Assembly (NCBI GenBank): GCA_016715985.1
Contig: JADJXD010000001.1
Span: 2,666,001-2,730,000 of the forward strand
Reading direction: 5' to 3'
From: Saprospiraceae bacterium
GTDB taxonomy: Bacteria; Bacteroidota; Bacteroidia; Chitinophagales; Saprospiraceae
DNA length: 64,000 nt
The position numbers and the translations under genes are program-made. This document shows, in pieces, positions 46,701-54,090 of this stretch (position 1 is its first letter; every line of letters begins with the position of its first letter). The notes beneath the pieces were generated by a model. That model saw only the letters and a program-made list of their open reading frames with translations. It made no database searches and was not told where the DNA came from.

Positions 46701-46917
46701 GTTGCGGATTTGCTGACCTGCCCGCCTACTACGTAGTGGTCAGGCGGGTTTGCTGGATTTGTTGAATTGATAAACTGCTTAGTTGCGGGATGGTCGCCCT
46801 TTAGGGATGGAGTAGCGGGAAGCAATATGTTTTGGATTTACTTGATTTGCGGAATTGCTAAACTGCTAAATTGCAGGAAGGTCGCCCTTTAGGGATGGGG
46901 TAGCGGGAAGCAATATG
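46701..46917. repeat. About 216-bp direct repeat, copy A
   Basis: Begins GTTGCGGA and contains three parts: a CCCGCCT/AGGCGGG hairpin with palindromic ACTACGTAGT core, and two sub-units that each end in TCGCCCTTTAGGGATGG...GTAGCGGGAAGCAATAT. It ends at the GTT where the DUF2306 cassette begins. Copy B follows the cassette at 47691 and is identical at roughly nine of ten positions. Confidence 0.9.
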
Positions 46918-46953
46918 TTAGCGACAAGCTTTCAAAAAAAACATCGAAACTAT

Positions 46954-47571
46954 ATGAAAATAATTGAACGAGTACTATTCTTCCTTTCTTGGAGTATAAT
47001 TATAGGCTTATCAGCTTATTTTTTTCTTGAAAATGTAGGTGTTTTTTTTACTGGATATAGAAGTGACAGTTACATTAACAACCCAATTTGGGTAAGTTCC
47101 CACCTAATAGGCGGAACATTAGCGTTACTGACTGGACCAATACAATTTTCTAAATGGATTAGAAATAAATATTTGAACTTTCATAAACTAACAGGGAAAA
47201 TTTACATCCTTGGCGCATTTATCGCAGGTTTATCGGCTATCCGACTTTCGCTGATAAGTTCTTGTGTAACCTGTAGAGTTTCTCTGTTCATTTTAGCTGT
47301 TTTGGTTCTCTTTACCACTTTTTCGTCTTGGTGGTCCGTAAAAAATAGAAATATAAAAGTACATCAACAATTTATGGTTAGAAGTTACATATGCATACTT
47401 TCATTTGTAGCTGTAAGAATAGGTGGAATTATTCCATTGGACTTTTTATTTGGACAAATTGAAGATCCTACATTTAGCAGAACTGTAAATGAGTATTTCT
47501 TTTCATTTGTACCAATAATTTGTGGTGAAATATTTATGATTTGGATTCCAACATTAAAAAATAGTCGCTAA
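46954..47571 (+). CDS. DUF2306-like multi-pass membrane protein
   Basis: A predicted membrane protein of 205 residues with about six hydrophobic segments. Motifs include 'IWVSSHLIGGTLALLTGPIQF', 'FHKLTGKIYILG' and 'KVHQQFMVRSYI', where His residues at helix starts resemble the DUF2306 pattern (possibly heme or metal binding). Function unknown. The ATG at 46954 is preferred; an in-frame ATG at 46915 straddles the cassette boundary. The TAA stop lies inside the GTCGCTAAC core site, a common cassette arrangement. Confidence 0.7.
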   Translation: MKIIERVLFFLSWSIIIGLSAYFFLENVGVFFTGYRSDSYINNPIWVSSHLIGGTLALLTGPIQFSKWIRNKYLNFHKLTGKIYILGAFIAGLSAIRLSLISSCVTCRVSLFILAVLVLFTTFSSWWSVKNRNIKVHQQFMVRSYICILSFVAVRIGGIIPLDFLFGQIEDPTFSRTVNEYFFSFVPIICGEIFMIWIPTLKNSR

Positions 47572-47691
47572 CAGCGTATGTAAATTATGGCGGAGAAAGT
47601 GGTAAATTTAAGCTTTGGGCTCATAAGCAAGTTTGTTGAAATCCGACAAGAAAGTGCTTCGAAAACCGCCACAAGTCATGTACGAGAAACG
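47564..47691 (+). other. attC-like recombination site
   Basis: About 128 bp starting GTCGCTAAC AGCGTATG and ending CATGTACG AGAAAC G. The inner arms ATTATGGCGG and CCGCCACAAGT pair imperfectly, with outer CGTA/TACG pairs and unpaired bases. Length and imperfect dyad fit integron attC sites. The R' partner lies at the cassette's left end. Confidence 0.5.
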
Positions 47692-47906
47692 TTGCGGAAT
47701 TGCTGACCTGCCCGCCTACTACGTAGTGGACAGGCGGGTTTGCTGGATTTGTTGATTTGATAAACTGCTTAATTGCGGGATAGTCGCCCATTAGGGAATG
47801 GGTAGTGGGAAGCAATATGTTGCTGAATTGCTTGATTTGCGGAATTGCTAAACTGCTAAATTGCAGGAAGGTCGCCCTTTAGGGATGGGGTAGCGGGAAG
47901 AAATAT
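47691..47906. repeat. About 216-bp direct repeat, copy B
   Basis: Same layout as copy A: hairpin with ACTACGTAGT core at about 47711-47738, then two TCGCCC...AGGG...GGGAAGCAATAT-type sub-units. A number of substitutions separate it from copy A, so the duplication is not brand new. Confidence 0.9.
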
Positions 47907-48113
47907 GTTGCTTGATTTGCTAAATTGCTTAGTTGCGGGATGATCGCCCTTTATGGGTCGGGGGTGAGAAGTGCAAATGGTTGACTTTTGGTTCATTTAC
48001 CTGAATTGCTAAGTTGCGGATATCAAAGTTCAATTACAACTAATAAACTCACAACCTTTATCTTAACCTTTATCTTAACCTTAGTCTAAATCTTAATTAT
48101 TAACCATAAATAA
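47907..48113. repeat. Degenerate third repeat sub-unit and CTTAAC-type leader before the Wzz-like gene
   Basis: From 47907 a further, more diverged sub-unit (TTGCTTGATTTGC ... TCGCCCTTTATGGG) continues the array and fades out near 47965. From about 48040 a nearly G-free tract with CCTTTATCTTAA units repeated (48054-48100) leads to the ATG at 48114. No gene is seen in this stretch. Confidence 0.7.
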
Positions 48114-49202
48114 ATGGAAAAGCCCAATAATACTAATCCTCCGGCGTATCAGGATGAAGAAATTACGCTTAAAGAGCTCATAGAAAAAATCCTTGAGTTC
48201 TGGTATGAGCTTTGGAACAAAAAATGGTGGATAATTTTAATTACACTTCCTTTTGTAATTTTTTTCGCTTATAATGCCAAAAATACAGAAGTCACCTATC
48301 CGGCGGCTTTAACTTATACACTCAATGATGGAAGTGGTGGTGGAGGAGCTATTGCGGGTATATTAGGTTCGTTCGGGTTAGGTAAAGGAGGAAAGGTAAA
48401 TCTGGACAAAATCGTTGCACTTTCCAAATCAAGAAATATTATTCAGAAAGTACTTTTTACACAATTACCATTGGATACTTTAGAAGGCAAAAAAGATTTT
48501 GTGGCCAATCATTTGATTGAATTGTATAAATGGGATCTTGAATGGGCAGAAAATAAGCCGGAGTTTTCCGGATTCAGATTTAAGGCAGATAATATTCAGG
48601 AGTTTTCACCATTGGAGCTGAATGTATTAAAAATGGTATATGGCAAAGTGGTTGGTGGTCAGAATGTAAAAAATCCCATTTTTAGTAATGGCTTTAATGA
48701 AGACACAGGGATATTGACTATAAGTGCTACTACAGTAGATGAGCAACTTTCTATTGACTTTTGTAATCTTGCTTTTCAGGAATTAAAAAATTATTACACA
48801 TTAAATTCTACTAATCCTCAAAAGAATACTTTTGAATTTGTACAAGCTAAAACGGATTCAATCGTTAACTTATTGAGATCAAAAGAATTTCAGCTGGCAA
48901 GATTTAATGACGAAAACAGAAACCTTTCAGATCCGGGAAGGTTAGTACAACGCAAAATTCTGGAAACAGAAATAGGCAAACTAAAGCTTATGTATGCCGA
49001 AACCACTAAAAATTATGAGTTGGCTGATTTTTCTTTACAGAATAGTACACCTGATATTGCCATTATAGATGAACCATTACCACCTTTGGAACCTATTATG
49101 AAGTCTTTGCTGATTGAATTGATCAAAGGAGGTTTGCTGGGAGGGTTGATCGCTGCAGGGTTTTTTATAGGCAGAAAGATAGTGCTTGACGCTATGAAAT
49201 AG
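48114..49202 (+). CDS. Wzz-like polysaccharide chain-length/export co-polymerase
   Basis: Inner-membrane protein that regulates polysaccharide chain length or couples synthesis to the SLBB exporter. The 362 residues have the Wzz topology: an N-terminal membrane segment after 'ELWNKKWWIILIT' (about 35-57), a large periplasmic domain with coiled-coil (about 240-305), and a C-terminal membrane segment 'GLLGGLIAAGFFIGRKI'. A proline-rich stretch 'DEPLPPLEP' precedes the second segment, as in the family. There is no attached tyrosine kinase domain. Confidence 0.85.
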   Translation: MEKPNNTNPPAYQDEEITLKELIEKILEFWYELWNKKWWIILITLPFVIFFAYNAKNTEVTYPAALTYTLNDGSGGGGAIAGILGSFGLGKGGKVNLDKIVALSKSRNIIQKVLFTQLPLDTLEGKKDFVANHLIELYKWDLEWAENKPEFSGFRFKADNIQEFSPLELNVLKMVYGKVVGGQNVKNPIFSNGFNEDTGILTISATTVDEQLSIDFCNLAFQELKNYYTLNSTNPQKNTFEFVQAKTDSIVNLLRSKEFQLARFNDENRNLSDPGRLVQRKILETEIGKLKLMYAETTKNYELADFSLQNSTPDIAIIDEPLPPLEPIMKSLLIELIKGGLLGGLIAAGFFIGRKIVLDAMK

Positions 49203-49234
49203 ATCACAGATTACTCACTCATTCAATAAAATAA

Positions 49235-49804
49235 ATGTCTTACTTTGCGCACGAATCTTCTTACATCGATGAAGGATGTACCATCGGTGAAGGCACTAAG
49301 ATCTGGCACTTTAGTCATATCATGCCGAATTGCATTATTGGGCAGAATTGTAATATAGGTCAGAATGTTGTCATTTCTCCGGAAGTCGTTTTAGGCAACA
49401 ATGTCAAAGTACAAAACAATGTATCTATATATACTGGTGTCACTTGTGATGACGACGTTTTTCTGGGGCCATCCTGTGTATTTACCAACGTCATCAATCC
49501 TCGCAGTGCAGTCAATCGAAAGACAGAATACCTGAAAACCCATGTTGGACTTGGAGCAACAATCGGCGCAAATGCCACTATCGTATGCGGGCATGATATA
49601 GGAAAGTATGCTTTTATTGGAGCAGGTGCTGTGGTGACTAAAAAAGTGCCTGACTATGCGTTGGTTGTTGGTAATCCTGCAAGACAAGTAGGATGGATGA
49701 GTGAGTACGGGCATAAATTGGTATTTGATAAGCATGGATTAGCAACCTGCTCTGAAAACGGAGAGCTCTATTATTTGGATGGTTCAATGGTTAAGAAACG
49801 TTGA
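49235..49804 (+). CDS. Hexapeptide-repeat acetyltransferase, WbpD-like
   Basis: Left-handed beta-helix N-acetyltransferase of 189 residues. Motifs 'IDEGCTIGEGTKIWHFSHI', 'GQNCNIGQNVVISPEVVLGNNVKVQNNVSIY', 'CVFTNVINPRSAV' and 'VVGNPARQVGWMSEYG' match the WbpD/WlbB group, which acetylates the 3-amino group of UDP-GlcNAc3NA. The partner enzymes WbpE-like (42319), WbpB-like (50595) and WbpI-like (59144) are in the same locus. Confidence 0.88.
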   Translation: MSYFAHESSYIDEGCTIGEGTKIWHFSHIMPNCIIGQNCNIGQNVVISPEVVLGNNVKVQNNVSIYTGVTCDDDVFLGPSCVFTNVINPRSAVNRKTEYLKTHVGLGATIGANATIVCGHDIGKYAFIGAGAVVTKKVPDYALVVGNPARQVGWMSEYGHKLVFDKHGLATCSENGELYYLDGSMVKKR

Positions 49805-49814
49805 TTAAGTAAAT

Positions 49815-50027
49815 ATGGCTGATCTATTAAAGTTTGACAGGACATCATTTCGCATCGTATCTTTTGCTGATAAAGGACAGAATGTCGAATATTGGCTAAA
49901 TAAATCCGTATATGAAAGATTATGCGCATCCTGGTATTTAACATGTGCCAGTTATAACTTACCTTATTCTGCCGATTATAAAGTAGATCGAACTGTTTTC
50001 AGGATCAGAAAATTTGGGAGTGAATAA
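49815..50027 (+). CDS. Small protein preceding a nucleotidyltransferase
   Basis: A 70-residue soluble protein without a recognised family. It is rich in aromatic residues and contains 'LNKSVYERLCASWYLTCASYNL', probably helical, then a basic C-terminus. It starts 10 bp after the WbpD-like gene and overlaps the following nucleotidyltransferase-like gene by 14 bp, so it is probably translated with it. The arrangement suggests a two-gene toxin-antitoxin-like pair, but nothing in the sequence proves this. Confidence 0.5.
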   Translation: MADLLKFDRTSFRIVSFADKGQNVEYWLNKSVYERLCASWYLTCASYNLPYSADYKVDRTVFRIRKFGSE

Positions 50028-50481
50028 TATTTTTAACCTAGATTTTCAGGATTTCTTAAAGGCATTTGAAGATTGTGGAGTTGACTATGTTTTAGTAGGT
50101 GGATATTCAGTAATTATTCACGGGTATAATAGGACTACAGGCGATATGGATTTATTTGTTAGATCAAATAATGATAATTACAAAAAGATAGCGAAAGCAT
50201 TTTCAATATTCGGAATGCCGCTTTTTGGGATGACTTTGGAGAAGTTTTTGGATTCTGATAATTTTGATGTTTTTGAATATGGTCGTCCTCCAGTGGCAAT
50301 AGATGTCATGACCAAATTAAAGGGAGTTACATTTGAAGAAGTGAAAAATAGTGCTATCAGGTATAAAATCACAGATTCTTTAATTATCAATGTAATACAT
50401 ATTAATCAATTGATTCAAAATAAATTAGCTGTTGGCAGATTAAAAGATAAGGCTGACGTTGAGTATTTAAAAGGGAAATAA
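50014..50481 (+). CDS. Nucleotidyltransferase-fold protein (AbiEii/DUF6036-like)
   Basis: A 155-residue protein with the core of a DNA polymerase beta-like nucleotidyltransferase: 'VDYVLVGGYSVIIHGYNRTTGDMDLFVR', with G-G and DxD (Asp-Met-Asp) motifs, and a later acidic residue in 'VAIDVMTKL'. The C-terminal 'LIQNKLAVGRLKDKADVEYL' is typical of the AbiEii/DUF6036 group, many of which are toxins or their relatives. The start is TTG at 50014 or GTG at 50020. It overlaps the 70-residue gene and is unrelated to sugar synthesis. Confidence 0.75.
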   Translation: MGVNNIFNLDFQDFLKAFEDCGVDYVLVGGYSVIIHGYNRTTGDMDLFVRSNNDNYKKIAKAFSIFGMPLFGMTLEKFLDSDNFDVFEYGRPPVAIDVMTKLKGVTFEEVKNSAIRYKITDSLIINVIHINQLIQNKLAVGRLKDKADVEYLKGK

Positions 50482-50520
50482 ACAGTTATAAACAATTTCC
50501 ATATTTGGAAAGTGGAAATT

Positions 50521-50547
50521 TAATGGACTTGCAAACTTGTTTGCAAG
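50521..50547. repeat. TAATGG-led hairpin (CTTGCAAAC/GTTTGCAAG)
   Basis: TAATGGA followed by perfect nine-base arms CTTGCAAAC (50528-50536) and GTTTGCAAG (50539-50547) around TT. It is a member of the hairpin family at 56826-56966, 57598-57731 and 58688-59021. It sits between the nucleotidyltransferase and WbpB-like genes. No T run follows. Confidence 0.8.
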
Positions 50548-50594
50548 AATGATTACAACTCCAAAATGAATTTTAATTTTTCAAAACAAAGTTA

Positions 50595-51557
50595 ATGAAA
50601 CAATTTGCTCTCATAGGTGCAGCAGGATACATCGCCCCACGACATATGCAGGCCATCCGCGATACCGGCAATGATCTGGCTGCAGCGATGGACACCAATG
50701 ATTCTGTCGGAATTATGGACAGTTATTTTCCCCACGCTGCTTTTTTTACGGAGTTTGAAAGATTTGACAGACATCTTGAAAAGCTAAAACGTGCAGGTAG
50801 TAAAGTTGATTACGTAAGTATTTGCAGTCCTAATTATTTACATGATGCACATATTCGGTTTGGTCTGAGATACGGAGCAGATGTCATTTGCGAAAAACCC
50901 ATCGTACTAAATCCATGGAATATTGATGCACTCGAAGACCTGGAACACGAAACAGGTCAAAACATTTATAATATCTTACAATTAAGATTACATCCAAGCA
51001 TCATTGCTTTGAGAGAGAAAGTTTTAAACTCGCCCAAAGATAAAATATTTGAATTTGATCTGACTTATATTACCTCACGAGGTACCTGGTATTATACATC
51101 ATGGAAGGGTAATGCAGAAAAATCAGGCGGTATCGCTACCAACATTGGCGTTCATTTTTACGATATGTTACAGTGGGTATTCGGAGAAGTAAAACAGAAT
51201 ATAGTCCATATTCATACACATGACAGAGCAGCCGGATATTTCGAGTTTGCGAAAGCTAAGGTGAGATGGTTCTTAAGTATCAATGCAGATACACTTCCTG
51301 AACAGGTTAAAGCTCAGGGAAAACGTACATACCGATCTATCAATATTGAAGGTGATGAACTGGAGTTTTCAGATGGATTTACAGACTTGCATACATTAAG
51401 TTATAAAGATATTCTGTCAGGAGGCGGCTTTCGTATTGGCGAAGCCAGAACAGCCATTGACATTGTACATCAGATCAGAACAAGTGCACCAATTGGGTTA
51501 GATGGCGATTATCATCCGTTTGCGGCATTGCCATTGGCGAGACATCCGTTTAAATGA
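50595..51557 (+). CDS. Gfo/Idh/MocA oxidoreductase, WbpB/WlbA-like
   Basis: NAD-dependent sugar oxidoreductase of 320 residues that would oxidise C3 of UDP-GlcNAcA, regenerating its cofactor as in WlbA. N-terminal Rossmann 'FALIGAAGYIAPRHMQAI', then 'YVSICSPNYLHDAHIRFGLRYGADVICEKPIVLNPWNID', which closely follows the WbpB/WlbA pattern, including the EKP motif, and 'ATNIGVHFYDMLQWVFG'. Together with the DegT-type, WbpD-like and epimerase genes it defines the UDP-ManNAc3NAcA route. Confidence 0.9.
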   Translation: MKQFALIGAAGYIAPRHMQAIRDTGNDLAAAMDTNDSVGIMDSYFPHAAFFTEFERFDRHLEKLKRAGSKVDYVSICSPNYLHDAHIRFGLRYGADVICEKPIVLNPWNIDALEDLEHETGQNIYNILQLRLHPSIIALREKVLNSPKDKIFEFDLTYITSRGTWYYTSWKGNAEKSGGIATNIGVHFYDMLQWVFGEVKQNIVHIHTHDRAAGYFEFAKAKVRWFLSINADTLPEQVKAQGKRTYRSINIEGDELEFSDGFTDLHTLSYKDILSGGGFRIGEARTAIDIVHQIRTSAPIGLDGDYHPFAALPLARHPFK

Positions 51558-51558
51558 A

Positions 51559-51750
51559 TTGGTTTATAAGGTTTATGAAGTTGATAGGGTTTATATAGTT
51601 GATAAGGTTGATAAGGTTTATAGAGTTTATGAGGTTTATGGTGTTTATGAGGTTGATAAGGTTTATGATATTGATAAAGTTTTAAATCAACTATCAACTA
51701 TCAACTATCAACTATCAACCATCAACTTGATCAACCACCAACACTCAAAA
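51559..51750. repeat. Opposed short repeats: GTTGATAAG/GTTTATGAG tract then TATCAAC tract
   Basis: 51559-51683 is a T/G-rich run of GTTTAT, GTTGATAAG and GTTTATGAG units. 51686-51750 is a nearly G-free run of ATCAACT/ATCAACC units. The two are largely complementary and could fold into a long imperfect hairpin in RNA. Long open frames crossing it on both strands are low-complexity artefacts. Confidence 0.85.
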
Positions 51751-51837
51751 AATAAATTATGAAAGAAGATCAATATATTTATGGATTTGAAAAACTGGAT
51801 GTTTGGAAACTTGCCAAAGAATTGAATAAAAATATTT

Positions 51838-52823
51838 CGTAAAGCCCACTTAATTACTGTAGGCTAATTTTATTTGGTTTTTAAAAATCGAGTCTGCTTT
51901 ACTCATTCGTCCAACCAATTTATCAAAAATAGTATTTTTATGAATGGATCGATTGATTCGATAGCAAAATTCATCTAAATATCCCTGAAGATAGTCATGA
52001 TTTACGCTATGATGAATGCCCCGTATCCAACTCTTTAGCTGCTGAATACATCGGTGCATTACTTTGAAATTCTTGTCTGGCTCACTCTTCTCCTGAGTTA
52101 TGTTATAAACATCACATAAAGGAGAGTAGCCTCGCCACTTATCTGTCAAAACTGTGGCTTCGCTCGAAATGTGTTTTTCAAATAACGTCTTAAGCTCCTT
52201 TGTAGATGCATTTTCTATCTTTCTAGCATACATTCTTTTGATCCCTGTTGTACCGTTTTTCTCTACTGCAACAATGATTTGCGCCTTTTTCTCTGCACCA
52301 CGTCCAATTTGATCTTCTTCTTTTTGGCCTATAAACGCTTCATCTACTTCAACTTGTCCAGTTAATGGGTGCTTTTCTGAACTCTTCATTGCAATTCTTA
52401 CCTTATGTTGAAACATCAAGGCAGTTTTACGATTAATACCAACATTTTTTGCCAATTGCTCTGCGGAGATACTCTTAGTTGTGGCGGTCATTTTGAAAAC
52501 AATATAAAACGCCTTCTCAATTCCAAATTTAACTTTATGGAACAATGTATTAGCCGTTGGAGAAATAATTCTTTGACAATTTTTACATCGCTTATGATGC
52601 AAAAACAAACAATTATGCTCTTCTTTACAATGACATTGCGGACATTCAAAGCCATTGGACCATTTGTGATGTGCTAAATAAGCATAGCAGCTATCTTTGT
52701 CTGAAAACCTTTTTATAAATTCCAGTTCATTTTGTCCTGTAAATATTTCAAATCCTTCCATTATTAATATTTTATTCCGTAAATATACAAAATTTTCTTA
52801 ATACGTAGGTAAGTGGGCTTTAC
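51838..52823 (-). mobile_element. IS1595-like insertion sequence (986 bp)
   Basis: Ends carry inverted repeats: left GTAAAGCCCACTTA and its near-perfect complement at the right end (17 of 19 bases by eye). The element is flanked by TAAAAATATTT on both sides (51827-51837 and 52824-52834), an apparent target duplication. The exact TSD length (8-11) is ambiguous because of AT-rich ends. It contains one intact transposase gene and interrupts a four-helix-bundle gene. Confidence 0.9.
51850..52761 (-). CDS. IS1595-family (ISXO2-like) transposase
   Basis: A DDE transposase of 303 residues. The N-terminal zinc ribbon has CPQC and CKNC pairs. The ISXO2-like catalytic domain shows 'GQVEVDEAFIGQKE' (first Asp), 'LTDKWRGYSPL' (second Asp) and 'SVNHDYLQGYLDEFCYRINR' near the end (acidic residue). 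It is full length with no frameshift, so the element may still be mobile. It lies entirely within the inverted repeats and opposite to the interrupted gene. Confidence 0.92.
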   Translation of the reverse strand: MEGFEIFTGQNELEFIKRFSDKDSCYAYLAHHKWSNGFECPQCHCKEEHNCLFLHHKRCKNCQRIISPTANTLFHKVKFGIEKAFYIVFKMTATTKSISAEQLAKNVGINRKTALMFQHKVRIAMKSSEKHPLTGQVEVDEAFIGQKEEDQIGRGAEKKAQIIVAVEKNGTTGIKRMYARKIENASTKELKTLFEKHISSEATVLTDKWRGYSPLCDVYNITQEKSEPDKNFKVMHRCIQQLKSWIRGIHHSVNHDYLQGYLDEFCYRINRSIHKNTIFDKLVGRMSKADSIFKNQIKLAYSN

Positions 52824-53141
52824 TAAAAATATTTATAAGACAACAAGCTGTTTTCCCAATGAAGAAAAATTTGGCTTGGTATCTCAGATTAGAAGGGCTT
52901 CTGTGTCAATATCTTCAAATATTGCTGAAGGAAGTACAAGATTTCATTCCAAAGACCAAAGTCGATTTTATCAGATTGCATTTGGTAGTGCAGTAGAAGT
53001 ACTTAATCAATGCATTCTTGCTAATGATCTTGAATTTTTAGATGCGGATAAATTAAAAGAGGTTTGAGTTCAAATTAGTGATATTACATATAAATTAAGT
53101 GGACTTATAAAATCTTTGGATTATAAAAATAGTCTTAAATG

Positions 53142-53176
53142 ATCAACCATCAACCATCAACCCAATCAACCATAAA
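53142..53176. repeat. G-free ATCAACC heptamer leader before rfbA
   Basis: ATCAACC is repeated (ATCAACCATCAACCATCAACCC, then AATCAACC) directly before the rfbA ATG. Plus-strand G is absent. Same motif as the leader of ugd. Confidence 0.7.
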
Positions 53177-54040
53177 ATGAAAGGTATCATTCTCGCAGGC
53201 GGTTCAGGCACACGACTTTACCCTATCACAAAGGCTATCAGTAAACAGCTGATGCCGATTTATGACAAGCCGATGATTTATTATCCCTTGTCGATTCTAA
53301 TGCTTTCAGGTATCAATGAAGTATTAATCATTACGACACCTGAAGACCAGGCGGGATTTATAAGACTTCTTGGTGATGGCAGCGAACTGGGATGTAGGTT
53401 TGAGTATGCAGTGCAGGCAGTTCCGAATGGATTAGCGCAGGCTTTTGTCATCGGGGCAGATTTTATAGGCAATGATTCTTCATGTCTTGTTTTGGGTGAT
53501 AATATCTTTTATGGGTCAGGATTATCAAAGTTACTACAACAGAGTGCAGCGATTACTTCAGGTGCCAGGGTTTTTGCATACCCTGTTTATGATCCTGAAC
53601 GATATGGTGTTGTGGCATTTGATAAAAATCAAAAAGCTATCTCTATTGAAGAAAAGCCCATTAATCCAAAATCAGATTATGCCGTTCCCGGTTTGTATTA
53701 TTATGACAATCAGGTAGTGGATATTGCTAAAGGCATACAGCCTTCGGCAAGAGGTGAATACGAAATTACGACAGTCAATCAACATTATCTCGAAAAAGGA
53801 CAGCTTTCAGTAGGTATTATGGACAGAGGTACCGCATGGCTGGATACCGGTACTTTTGACTCATTACATGATGCTTCAGAATTTGTAAGGGTGATAGAAA
53901 AAAGACAGGGATACAAAATCGGTTGTATAGAAGAAGTAGCCTGGCGGATGAATTTTATAGACAGTGAACAATTGTCCCGATTGGCTGCACCCTTGATTAA
54001 AAGTGGCTATGGAGAATATCTGATGAAAGTATTGAAATGA
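53177..54040 (+). CDS. rfbA: Glucose-1-phosphate thymidylyltransferase
   Basis: Makes dTDP-glucose from dTTP and glucose 1-phosphate. The 287-residue protein has the pyrophosphorylase start 'MKGIILAGGSGTRLYPIT', 'SKQLMPIYDKPMIYYPLS', 'GDNIFYGSGL', 'SIEEKPINPKSDYAVPGLY' and 'GTAWLDTGTFDSL'. Length is standard. It is separated from rfbB by 6.5 kb of other genes, so the dTDP pathway is not arranged as an rfbBDAC block. Confidence 0.95.
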   Translation: MKGIILAGGSGTRLYPITKAISKQLMPIYDKPMIYYPLSILMLSGINEVLIITTPEDQAGFIRLLGDGSELGCRFEYAVQAVPNGLAQAFVIGADFIGNDSSCLVLGDNIFYGSGLSKLLQQSAAITSGARVFAYPVYDPERYGVVAFDKNQKAISIEEKPINPKSDYAVPGLYYYDNQVVDIAKGIQPSARGEYEITTVNQHYLEKGQLSVGIMDRGTAWLDTGTFDSLHDASEFVRVIEKRQGYKIGCIEEVAWRMNFIDSEQLSRLAAPLIKSGYGEYLMKVLK

Positions 54041-54090
54041 TTTAAACAAATACACATTTAAACACCTAAACAGTTAAACATAAAAAGCAA

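Larger units (their letters stand above)
46918..47691 (+). mobile_element. Solitary integron-like gene cassette carrying a DUF2306-like gene
   Basis: The left end reads G^TTAGCGAC (46917-46925) and the gene ends in GTCGCTAAC (47564-47572), its exact reverse complement. This is the relation expected between the R' and R'' core sites of one circularised integron cassette. An attC-like structure follows up to G^TT at 47691. Precise removal would rejoin AATATG with TTGCGG, the junction seen between repeat units elsewhere nearby. No integrase gene is in the window. This is an inference from structure; the downstream core GTTGCGG departs from GTTRRRY. Confidence 0.55.
51759..53142 (+). pseudogene. 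Four helix bundle protein gene, copy 2, interrupted by an IS and a stop codon
   Basis: The 5' part (51759-51837) encodes 'MKEDQYIYGFEKLDVWKLAKELNKNI'-type N-terminal residues. After the inserted element the 3' part (from 52835) continues in family register with IYKTTSCFPNEEKFG, 'SQIRRASVSISSNIAEGS' and 'FYQIAFGSAVE'. A TGA at 53065-53067 interrupts the frame, yet the same frame stays open afterwards to a TGA at 53140-53142, with residues that suit the family's last helix. The gene is therefore broken twice. Confidence 0.85.

Noticed and set aside
46915..46953. ATG at 46915 as start of the DUF2306-like gene
   Set aside because: It spans the cassette boundary. The ATG at 46954 lies inside the cassette and begins directly before the first membrane segment.
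51502..51762. Open frames across the GTTGATA/TATCAAC repeats on both strands
   Set aside because: Low-complexity products of Val-Tyr-Asp-Lys or His-Lys-Pro-Tyr units overlapping a real gene end; explained by the repeats.
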